From: Verrucomicrobiia bacterium
GTDB taxonomy: Bacteria; Verrucomicrobiota; Verrucomicrobiae; Limisphaerales; JAKPVM01
Assembly (NCBI GenBank): GCA_026417275.1
Contig: JAOADO010000050.1
Coordinates: 1 to 8,160 of the forward strand
Direction of reading: 5' to 3'
DNA length: 8,160 bases
Both the position numbers and the translations under genes were made by a program. The notes under the pieces were generated by a model. That model was not told the DNA's origin. It searched no databases and was given only the letters and a program-made list of their open reading frames with translations. Positions 1-5,834 of the stretch are shown here, one piece after another. Numbering within the stretch: position 1 is the first letter of the stretch; every line of letters begins with the position of its first letter.

Positions 1-1
1 A

Positions 2-202
2 CACAGAGTAGTTATCACAACAGATGCCCACTACGCCGAAAAAATTATTTCACGCGCAAAAATCTATAACTATCCGGCTGTTCAAATTGGCAAAGTCGGC
101 GGAAACATATTAAAAATAAAAACAGACACTGGCGAATTTGCCTGGGACTTAACCAAACTCCACGACCTATGGTGGAACTCCCTCGCAAAAGCAATGCAAT
201 AA
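2..202 (+). CDS. purL: Phosphoribosylformylglycinamidine synthase II, C-terminal 66 residues (partial, 5' end outside window)
   Basis: An open frame runs from the left edge to a TAA stop at 200-202 and gives 66 residues. PurL is the ATP-dependent synthase that turns FGAR into FGAM in cytosolic de novo purine synthesis. The visible part matches the end of the family: a strand reading RVVITTD, then a helix, then an IGKVGGN segment, and finally an amphipathic end with the LHDLWWNSLAKAMQ pattern. PurL proteins typically show an IGxVxG segment followed by a W-containing terminal helix. The catalytic and ATP-binding parts lie outside the window, so activity cannot be judged. The gene directly downstream is purD, another enzyme of the same pathway, which supports the call. 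Another AIRS/PurM-superfamily C-terminus is possible but much less likely. Confidence 0.8.
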   Translation, partial: HRVVITTDAHYAEKIISRAKIYNYPAVQIGKVGGNILKIKTDTGEFAWDLTKLHDLWWNSLAKAMQ

Positions 203-238
203 CTGTCCAACAAACAAAAATTAGAATTTGAAAATCAA

Positions 239-1537
239 ATGAAAACCCTTGTTATAGGTTCAGGCGGAAGAGAACATGCAATAATCTGGAAACTATCGCA
301 ATCGGAGCATATCACACAAATGTGGTGTGCCCCGGGCAACGCTGGAATCGCAACCGAACGCCTGGCAAAAAACTCATCCCCTGTTCAATGCATAAAAATC
401 GGCGCCGAAGCCCTCCCTAACCTCCTCAAATTCGCCCTCGAAAACAAACCAGACCTCACCGTGGTCGGTCCCGACAACCCACTTGCCATGGGCATCGTAG
501 ACCTATTCGAACAAAACGGACTAAAAATCTGGGGACCAAACAAAAAAGCCGCTCAATTTGAGGCTTCTAAAGCTTTCTCCCAGCAATTCATGGAAAAATA
601 CGGCATCCCAACAGCAAAAGGACAAACCTTTACAGACTTTACCTCAGCCTCCAGATATGCAGCATCACTCGGTGGCAAATGCGCCATCAAAGCCGATGGT
701 CTCGCCCTCGGCAAAGGCGTCGTCATCTGCAAAGATATGGAAATGGCAGACAAAACCATCGAAGAAATGCTCGTAAAACGAGCCTTCGGCGAAAGCAGTT
801 CAAAAATCGTCATCCAGGAACTCCTCGAAGGCGTAGAAGTTTCCCTCCATGCCATGTGCGATGGCAAAACCGCCCTCCTCTTCCCGACATCACAAGACCA
901 CAAACGCGCCTACGACGACGACAAAGGACCAAACACAGGCGGAATGGGAACATACTGTCCGACCCCATTCCTCGACAATTCAGGCATGGACCTTGCAAAA
1001 AAACTAATAATTGACCGCTGGTTGCACGGATGCCAGCAGGAATCCATTAACTATCGCGGCATACTTTACCCCGGCATTATGCTCACAAAATCCGGCCCAA
1101 AAGTCCTTGAATTCAACTCCAGATTCGGAGACCCGGAAACACAAGTATATCTAACATTGCTCGAAAACGACCTTTTCGAACTCATGCTCGCATGCGCCGA
1201 CGGCACACTAAACAAACACAACCTTAAATGGAAAAACGGCGCCTCCGTCTGCATCATAATGGCTTCGGCTGGCTACCCAGGAAAATACGAAAAAGGCAAA
1301 CAAATAACAGGCATTGAACACGCGGAAAAACATCCATCAGTAAAAGTATTTCATGCCGGAACAACCAGCAATAACAACGCCTTCTTCACAAACGGCGGAC
1401 GCGTCCTCGGCGTAACAGCCACAGGAAAAGACCTCAACGACGCTCGAAACATAGCATACTCCGCTGTGGAAAAAATCCATTTCGAAGGCGCATTCTACAG
1501 ACGCGACATCGGCGCAAAAGCCCTGCAAAAATTCTAA
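239..1537 (+). CDS. purD: Phosphoribosylamine--glycine ligase (GAR synthetase)
   Basis: This cytosolic ATP-grasp ligase joins glycine to 5-phosphoribosylamine with ATP, the second step of purine synthesis. The 432-residue length is normal for PurD and the protein looks intact. The N domain opens with GSGGREHA (7-14), followed by VVGPDNPLAMG (75-85). The ATP-grasp core has EASKAF (108-113), the glycine-rich loop KADGLALGKGVV (151-162), EGVEVS (197-202), SQDHKRAYDDDKGPNTGGMG (218-237) and EFNSRFGDPETQ (291-302), which carries metal-binding Glu and Asn. The C-terminal lobe ends with the usual YRRDIG (420-425). The ATG at 239 is the only start that places GSGGREHA at the expected position. It lacks a recognisable Shine-Dalgarno sequence; the upstream bases are A-rich. 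It lies 36 bases after purL and is probably co-transcribed with it. Asn, Lys, Thr and Ala codons often end in A or C, as expected from the strand bias of this window. Confidence 0.97.
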   Translation: MKTLVIGSGGREHAIIWKLSQSEHITQMWCAPGNAGIATERLAKNSSPVQCIKIGAEALPNLLKFALENKPDLTVVGPDNPLAMGIVDLFEQNGLKIWGPNKKAAQFEASKAFSQQFMEKYGIPTAKGQTFTDFTSASRYAASLGGKCAIKADGLALGKGVVICKDMEMADKTIEEMLVKRAFGESSSKIVIQELLEGVEVSLHAMCDGKTALLFPTSQDHKRAYDDDKGPNTGGMGTYCPTPFLDNSGMDLAKKLIIDRWLHGCQQESINYRGILYPGIMLTKSGPKVLEFNSRFGDPETQVYLTLLENDLFELMLACADGTLNKHNLKWKNGASVCIIMASAGYPGKYEKGKQITGIEHAEKHPSVKVFHAGTTSNNNAFFTNGGRVLGVTATGKDLNDARNIAYSAVEKIHFEGAFYRRDIGAKALQKF

Positions 1538-1572
1538 ATGGAAAATACCTAACAACAATACAAAATCATACT

Positions 1573-2628
1573 ATGGATAAATTTAAATCACTCTGTATTA
1601 AAACGATTGCACTGATTATTCTGCTGGAACTAAACCTCCATCCCGCAGAACAAAAACCAAAATTCAACGAAATCTTCGACCTCATCAAACAAAAACTAAC
1701 CGTAACAACACCTCAACAACTGGAAGACGCCGCTCTCTCAGGAATCCTCGCCAGATATTCAAACCTCGTTCAAATTACTTCCAGCAACACACCAACCCAA
1801 ACAACTGCCCCAATTAAAAAATCAACCATATTAGAAACAAACCTGGCTTATTTCCACATCCAACAAATCAACCAGGACCTGCCAGAACAATTCAAAAACA
1901 CACTATCCGCTCTGGAAAAAACCAACACTCTCAACGGACTAATTATTGATTTGCGCTTCGCCAGCGGCAACGACTACAACGCCGCAAGCCAATTCATTAA
2001 CCTGTTCATTCCACAAGAAAAAGACCTTTTCTCAATCGGTGACCACGTTTACAAATCCACTCCAAAAAATAACCCCATAGAACTCCTGACAATTATCCTC
2101 ATTAACAAACAAACCGCATGCGCCGCAGAAGTCATCGCCGAAATACTGCGTCAAAACAAACTCTCCATCCTGATCGGCGGAAAAACCTCCGCCACAGCCT
2201 ACTCATTCGAAGAAATAAAACTATCAACAGGACAAACATTAAAAATCGCAAATGGACTAATTAAAACTTCAGACAACACAATAATCTCAACAAACGGCGT
2301 CTCGCCAGACATTGCCGTGGATATAACTCTGGACGAAGAACGCGAATTTCTCGACAACCCCTACAAACTCCCCAAACGCCTTTCAACAGATTCACAAGAC
2401 CAGTCCATTGCGCGCATTTCACGAACAAAAATCAACGAAGCCGAACTCGTACGAATGAAACGCGAAGGAACCGATTCCTCCGGCGACCTTCCAGCCGAAC
2501 GCGATAAAACCCCAAAAAAAACCCAGCAACAAGAACCACAAATAATTCACGACCCCGTTCTCGCCCGCGCCATTGACCTCCTGAAAGTCCTCATCAACTT
2601 CGACATAACACGACTTCAAAAACAATAA
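1573..2628 (+). CDS. Secreted S41-family (C-terminal processing peptidase-like) protein without the usual catalytic Ser/Lys and without a PDZ domain
   Basis: The 351-residue product starts with a probable Sec signal peptide: Lys-containing n-region (1-10), hydrophobic TIALIILLEL (11-20) and a possible cut after HPA (near 25). An exported or membrane-attached location is inferred. Residues 44-64 resemble the short helical segment (QQLEDAALSGILARY) found before the PDZ domain in S41 peptidases. The PDZ domain is absent: only about 20 linker residues separate this from the S41 core (about 90-250). Core landmarks are LNGLIIDLRFASG (120-132), TIILINKQTACAAEVIAEIL (173-192), LIGGKT (200-205) and NGVSPDIAVDI (241-251). 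In active CTPs the TACAAE stretch reads (S/T)ASASE with the catalytic Ser; here it is Cys183. The partner Lys of the GKT-fGKG segment aligns with Thr208. Proteolysis by the normal dyad is therefore unlikely. The tail (about 280-351) is charged and Gln-rich, with a conserved-looking DPVLARAIDLLKVL (327-340). The gene follows purD by 35 bases, with no Shine-Dalgarno sequence. Its role is unknown. Confidence 0.75.
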   Translation: MDKFKSLCIKTIALIILLELNLHPAEQKPKFNEIFDLIKQKLTVTTPQQLEDAALSGILARYSNLVQITSSNTPTQTTAPIKKSTILETNLAYFHIQQINQDLPEQFKNTLSALEKTNTLNGLIIDLRFASGNDYNAASQFINLFIPQEKDLFSIGDHVYKSTPKNNPIELLTIILINKQTACAAEVIAEILRQNKLSILIGGKTSATAYSFEEIKLSTGQTLKIANGLIKTSDNTIISTNGVSPDIAVDITLDEEREFLDNPYKLPKRLSTDSQDQSIARISRTKINEAELVRMKREGTDSSGDLPAERDKTPKKTQQQEPQIIHDPVLARAIDLLKVLINFDITRLQKQ

Positions 2629-2643
2629 AAAACGAAATAAACA

Positions 2644-3702
2644 CTACCCCCTGAAAATTCTTAAAGCCCCCTCAATATCGGCTTTTATCTGGCTTCTCAA
2701 ATCATCAACAGACGCAAATCTCTTCTCATCCCTCAGTTTCTCCACAAACACAACCTCAATATTCTCGGAATATATATCGGCGCTGAAATCAAACAAATGA
2801 ACCTCACAAGACAATACGGAACTCCTGGCGCTAACAGTAGGTCTATATCCAAGATTCAAAACTCCATAATATTCCTTATCCCGCAAAATCACCCGCGCCG
2901 CATACACCCCGCATGGCGGCAATACAAGCCCCCGAATATCCAGATTAGCCGTCGGAAAACCAAGCCTCCTGCCTATCCCTTCCCCCCTAACCACTCTGGA
3001 AAAAATAGAATATTCCCTCCCAAGCATTTGCGACGCAATCTCCAAATCCCCCCCACCAATTGCCTCCCGAATTCGCGTACTGCTAATCGTCCTGCCCCCC
3101 AGCGAAACTGGATTAATTCCATTCACACTAAAACCCATTCTGCCGCCAATCTCTTTCAACAATTCAACACTCCCCTGACGATTGTGCCCGAATAAAAAAT
3201 TCTGCCCCACAGAAACACTCCTTATTGACCCAACCTCCCGATTTAAACACTTAACAAAACACTCGCCAGACAACCTACTCAACTCTACATCAAACGGAAT
3301 TAAAACCGTGTAATCCACGCCAAGACTCTCCATCAATTTAAGCTTATGAGCCAACGTCGTTATCATCAACGGCGGCTTCGCATGCGGAATAACGGTCTTC
3401 GGATGCCTATCAAAAGTAACAACAACGCGCGCACTATCGTAATTCCTGGCATCCTGCAACATCCTTTTTACAACCTGCTGATGCCCGAGATGAACCCCAT
3501 CAAAAACTCCAATCGCAATACAAACACCCCTAACACCATTCTGTTGAAAAAAATCCCTCACACATCCATTAAAAACCCGCTTCTCCGAAAAAACAACGTC
3601 AAAAACCTCAAACTCATGCGACGATTCACTATCCAGATAAACACCCTCGCCGCACACACTCCTATGCACAGCCAAACCCTTGCTTAAAAAAAGAACTTTC
3701 AT
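2644..3702 (-). CDS. ribF: Bifunctional riboflavin kinase / FAD synthetase
   Basis: This cytosolic enzyme phosphorylates riboflavin to FMN and adenylates FMN to FAD. The N-terminal nucleotidyltransferase module carries AIGVFDGVHLGH (63-74), VTFDRHPKTV (95-104) and ISSTRIREAI (206-215). The C-terminal flavokinase module carries VVRGEGIGRRLGFPTANLDI (237-256) with the PTAN motif, PPCGVYAARV (262-271), GVLNLGYRPTV (280-290), and ECEVHLFDF-like catalytic Glu300 in CEVHLFDFSADIYSE (299-313). The end, with VEKLRDEKRFASVDDLRSQI (320-339), is typical. At 352 residues it is about 40 longer than most RibF proteins; the excess is in front of the GVFDGVHLGH motif, which usually lies near residue 20-30. 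The ATG at 3702 is chosen because it lies 14 bases after the truB stop and shares the ACGATG context of its upstream neighbours. It appears to be the last gene of the infB operon. No rpsO follows, although rpsO often does in other bacteria. Confidence 0.95.
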   Translation of the reverse strand: MKVLFLSKGLAVHRSVCGEGVYLDSESSHEFEVFDVVFSEKRVFNGCVRDFFQQNGVRGVCIAIGVFDGVHLGHQQVVKRMLQDARNYDSARVVVTFDRHPKTVIPHAKPPLMITTLAHKLKLMESLGVDYTVLIPFDVELSRLSGECFVKCLNREVGSIRSVSVGQNFLFGHNRQGSVELLKEIGGRMGFSVNGINPVSLGGRTISSTRIREAIGGGDLEIASQMLGREYSIFSRVVRGEGIGRRLGFPTANLDIRGLVLPPCGVYAARVILRDKEYYGVLNLGYRPTVSARSSVLSCEVHLFDFSADIYSENIEVVFVEKLRDEKRFASVDDLRSQIKADIEGALRIFRG

Positions 3703-3705
3703 CGT
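3700..3705 (-). promoter_or_regulatory. Translation start context of ribF (ACGATG, no Shine-Dalgarno)
   Basis: On the - strand the bases before the ribF ATG read GAATTACGATG. No AGGAGG-like sequence lies 5 to 10 bases upstream. The same ACGATG is found at the starts of truB and nrnA, which supports these start choices. Whether it has a function or only reflects base composition is unknown. Confidence 0.4.
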
Positions 3706-3716
3706 AATTCACACAA

Positions 3717-4451
3717 TCAAACCGAATAAACCATCCTTACAATCTCGGTCAAAGTTATAATGCGGCTCTGCAACTGACTGCCATCCATCTTAATCAACTC
3801 CTCCATTTTGATTGCGTCTTCCACGTTAAACCTACCTGAAACAGTCCGCCTTAAATGCTGCAAATACGCACCGCAACCAATTTCCGCGCCAAAATCATGA
3901 ACAAGACTCCTTACATAAGTCCCCTTGGAACACCCAACCTTGAACCATGCCTTCGGCTTTTCATACTCTAAAAAAACAAAATCATAAATATGAACAGATC
4001 GCAACTCCCTCTCAACATCAATACCTTTTCTTGCCAGCTTATAAAGTGGAACCCCATCTTTTTTAACAGCCGAAACCATCGGTGGCAACTGCTTTATGTC
4101 CCCTGTAAACTTCCCTGCCAGTTCATTCAATCTATTTAAATCCACCTCAGGAACAGCCCTGGTTGCCACAACTTTTCCATCCGCATCATAAGTATCAGTC
4201 TCTGCCCCCAGGACAAGCATCCCCTCATAAACCTTATCTGTTGCAGTAAATTTCTCGGACAACCTCGTCGCCTTCCCAATAACAATCACCAGCAAACCCG
4301 TAGCATTGGGGTCAAGCGTTCCACAATGCCCAACCTTTTTCATCCCCAATACACTCCTGACAGCCTCAACCACATCATGCGACGTAGGTCCAGCCGGTTT
4401 ATCAACCAGCAATACACCATCATAAGGCGAAATTTCCTGCAAATTACTCAT
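3717..4451 (-). CDS. truB: tRNA pseudouridine(55) synthase, short form without a C-terminal PUA domain
   Basis: TruB isomerises U55 in the T-loop of tRNAs to pseudouridine and can also help tRNA folding. The protein starts with GVLLVDKPAGPTSHDVV (12-28), followed by VGHCGTLDPNATGLL (40-54), in which Asp47 is the catalytic aspartate. KVYEG (73-77) holds the conserved active-site Tyr75. LPPMVSAVKKDGVPLYKLAR (122-141) is the usual thumb and tRNA-contact segment, and SKGTYVRSL (175-183) holds the conserved Arg181. YLQHLRRTVSGRF (196-208) closes the catalytic domain. At 244 residues it is shorter than the roughly 300-residue Escherichia coli and Bacillus enzymes. Only about 35 residues follow the catalytic fold, so the PUA-like tail is missing. 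Short TruB forms are known in several phyla, so this is probably natural and not a truncation. The ATG at 4451 lies 23 bases after the nrnA stop and has no Shine-Dalgarno sequence. Confidence 0.95.
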   Translation of the reverse strand: MSNLQEISPYDGVLLVDKPAGPTSHDVVEAVRSVLGMKKVGHCGTLDPNATGLLVIVIGKATRLSEKFTATDKVYEGMLVLGAETDTYDADGKVVATRAVPEVDLNRLNELAGKFTGDIKQLPPMVSAVKKDGVPLYKLARKGIDVERELRSVHIYDFVFLEYEKPKAWFKVGCSKGTYVRSLVHDFGAEIGCGAYLQHLRRTVSGRFNVEDAIKMEELIKMDGSQLQSRIITLTEIVRMVYSV

Positions 4452-4454
4452 CGT
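4449..4454 (-). promoter_or_regulatory. Translation start context of truB (ACGATG, no Shine-Dalgarno)
   Basis: The - strand reads TCTAAAACGATG at the truB start. The 23-base nrnA-truB gap is A/T-rich and has no purine-rich ribosome binding site. The last bases match the starts of nrnA and ribF. Confidence 0.4.
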
Positions 4455-4474
4455 TTTAGAAAAATATTACTTTA

Positions 4475-5455
4475 TCAGTGAGAATTTAAAGCATTTTTTA
4501 TAGCGCTCAACACCCTCCTCTGAACAGAAAGATGCGTACCTCGCACTTTTGCCCCTGCCGCCGCCGCGTGTCCACCCCCGCCAAATAATTTCGCAATCTG
4601 ATTCACATTCACAAGACTACTTTTCGAACGAAGACTTATCCGTATAAGCCCCGGCTCTTCTTCCTCAAAAACACACGCAACCACAACAGGCTCAATAGAC
4701 CTTATATGGTCAATAAGCCCCTCAGTATCACTACAATTTGCCCCAGCCTTCTCAAAATCTTCCTTTCTCAACCAGAAATACGCCACCTTATCATCACACG
4801 TCAGTTTAAAACTGCTGTAAACATGCTTCAACAACTTTACCCGCGACAACGGAAAAGACTGATAAACCCTGTCGCATATCCTTGCAATATCCGCCCCCTT
4901 GCTCACAAGCTCCCCGGCAATATGATAAGTAAGCGGCTTTGTCGTCGAATACTGAAACGACCCCGTATCCGTAGAAATCCCGGTAAACAAAGCATCGGCA
5001 ATCGGCTTTGTTATCTGCCACCTTGCCGCCTTCAAAATCCTGTACACAAGCTCGGCTGTGCTCGACGCCTTTCCATTAACATAGTTTATATCCCCGTACC
5101 TATCATTGCTTTCATGGTGGTCTATATTAATAAACAATTTCCTCCTCCCTATGCAATTAACACCGTTCCCAAGCCGACTCAAATTCGCCGAATCAACAGT
5201 AATAACACAATCAAACTCATAACCCTCGCGCGGGCGCTTTATCAAATGTTCAACATCTAAAAACTTATACTTATATGGTATCTCATCATCATTCCAGACG
5301 GCCACCTTTTTTTCATTATTTTTCAGAGCATAAGCCAACGCCAACTGGCATCCAACACAGTCTCCATCCGGACGAATGTGCCCGATAACACAGAATGAAT
5401 CGTAAGCCTTTATGGCTTCAATAATTCGCCCGATTACCTTTGGATAGGGCTTCAT
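4475..5455 (-). CDS. nrnA: DHH/DHHA1 phosphoesterase, NrnA-like (nanoRNase / pAp phosphatase)
   Basis: Members of this cytosolic family degrade very short RNAs (nanoRNAs) and often dephosphorylate pAp, using metal ions. The DHH domain shows HIRPDGDCVG (26-35, metal-binding His and Asp), ITVDSANLSRLG (85-96, motif II Asp88), INIDHHESN (109-117, the DHH motif) and GISTDTGSFQYS (159-170, motif IV Asp163). After a linker, the DHHA1 substrate-binding domain ends with NQIAKLFGGGGHAAAAGAKV (285-304), holding the GGGGHxxAAG signature. The 326-residue length is normal. The gene sits between rbfA and truB, the usual place of nrnA-type genes in nusA-infB operons of many phyla. The ATG at 5455 lies 2 bases after the rbfA stop, without a Shine-Dalgarno sequence, so translational coupling to rbfA is likely. 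The preference between nanoRNA, pAp and cyclic dinucleotide-derived substrates cannot be read from sequence. Confidence 0.92.
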   Translation of the reverse strand: MKPYPKVIGRIIEAIKAYDSFCVIGHIRPDGDCVGCQLALAYALKNNEKKVAVWNDDEIPYKYKFLDVEHLIKRPREGYEFDCVITVDSANLSRLGNGVNCIGRRKLFINIDHHESNDRYGDINYVNGKASSTAELVYRILKAARWQITKPIADALFTGISTDTGSFQYSTTKPLTYHIAGELVSKGADIARICDRVYQSFPLSRVKLLKHVYSSFKLTCDDKVAYFWLRKEDFEKAGANCSDTEGLIDHIRSIEPVVVACVFEEEEPGLIRISLRSKSSLVNVNQIAKLFGGGGHAAAAGAKVRGTHLSVQRRVLSAIKNALNSH

Positions 5456-5458
5456 CGT
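5453..5458 (-). promoter_or_regulatory. Translation start context of nrnA (ACGATG overlapping the rbfA stop)
   Basis: The - strand reads CTTCTTAACGATG. The last base of the rbfA TAA stop is the first base of ACGATG. No Shine-Dalgarno sequence is visible upstream, so ribosomes finishing rbfA may restart here. Confidence 0.4.
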
Positions 5459-5820
5459 TAAGAAGAAGATGGATTATTCTTTTCAAGTTCCTCAATTATC
5501 GAAAGCACCCTGTTCCCGCGTTCAATTGAATTATCAAGAACAAATTGAATCTTTGGGGTATGCTTCAACACAACGGCTTTCGCCACATGTTGCTGAATCA
5601 AATTCCTGTTTTCCTGCAAAAACTCAAAACCCTTTTTCTTCTTCTCCTCGTTTCCGAGTATAGACACATAAACCCTTGCCATCTGAAAATCCTTGCTCAC
5701 CTCCACATCATAAACAGAAATCATACCCGCCTGTTCAATCGGAAAACAACGTTGAATCGCCTCGCCAACCTCGCGTTTTATCAACTCGCGCACCCTCTCC
5801 AGTCTATACGGCGTTGTCAT
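5458..5820 (-). CDS. rbfA: 30S ribosome-binding factor A
   Basis: RbfA is a small single-KH-domain protein that binds the 30S subunit and helps process and fold the 5' end of 16S rRNA. From the ATG at 5820 the protein has 120 residues, a normal size. The N-terminal helix contains YRLERVRELIKREVGEAIQR (5-24). ISVYDVEVSKDFQMARVYVS (34-53) matches the family pattern sVtdVevSxDlxxAxVyvS. TPKIQFVLDNSIERGNRV (88-105) matches the conserved P-x-l-x-F-x-x-D-x-S-x-e region before the last helix. A longer reading is possible from ATG 5832 (four extra residues) or TTG 5838. The 5820 start is preferred because GGAGGT lies just upstream and family members begin close to the first helix. The gene starts 14 bases after the infB stop and is followed 2 bases later by nrnA. 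Confidence 0.93.
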   Translation of the reverse strand: MTTPYRLERVRELIKREVGEAIQRCFPIEQAGMISVYDVEVSKDFQMARVYVSILGNEEKKKKGFEFLQENRNLIQQHVAKAVVLKHTPKIQFVLDNSIERGNRVLSIIEELEKNNPSSS

Positions 5821-5824
5821 AACT

Positions 5825-5830
5825 ACCTCC
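5825..5830 (-). promoter_or_regulatory. Strong Shine-Dalgarno sequence of rbfA
   Basis: The - strand reads GGAGGTAGTTATG, giving a full GGAGG core five bases before the ATG at 5820. This decides the rbfA start over the in-frame ATG at 5832, where the same GGAGG would fall inside the coding sequence. It is the only strong Shine-Dalgarno sequence seen at the six starts fully visible in this window. Confidence 0.7.
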
Positions 5831-5834
5831 ATCC

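Noticed and set aside
1538..1572. Terminator or promoter between purD and the S41-like gene
   Set aside because: The 35-base gap is A-rich and has no inverted repeat followed by a T run. No convincing -35/-10 pair was seen.
2514..2521. A run of eight A within the S41-like gene as a possible frameshift site
   Set aside because: The conserved-looking C-terminal stretch DPVLARAIDLLKVL follows in the same frame, so the reading is continuous. No alternative-frame product is suggested.
3703..3716. FMN riboswitch or own promoter in front of ribF
   Set aside because: Only 14 bases separate truB and ribF, too few for a riboswitch, and no promoter-like pair of boxes was seen.
4706..5260. A 184-codon open frame on the + strand opposite nrnA
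   Set aside because: It is antisense to the conserved DHH phosphoesterase, with no family signature and no ribosome binding site.
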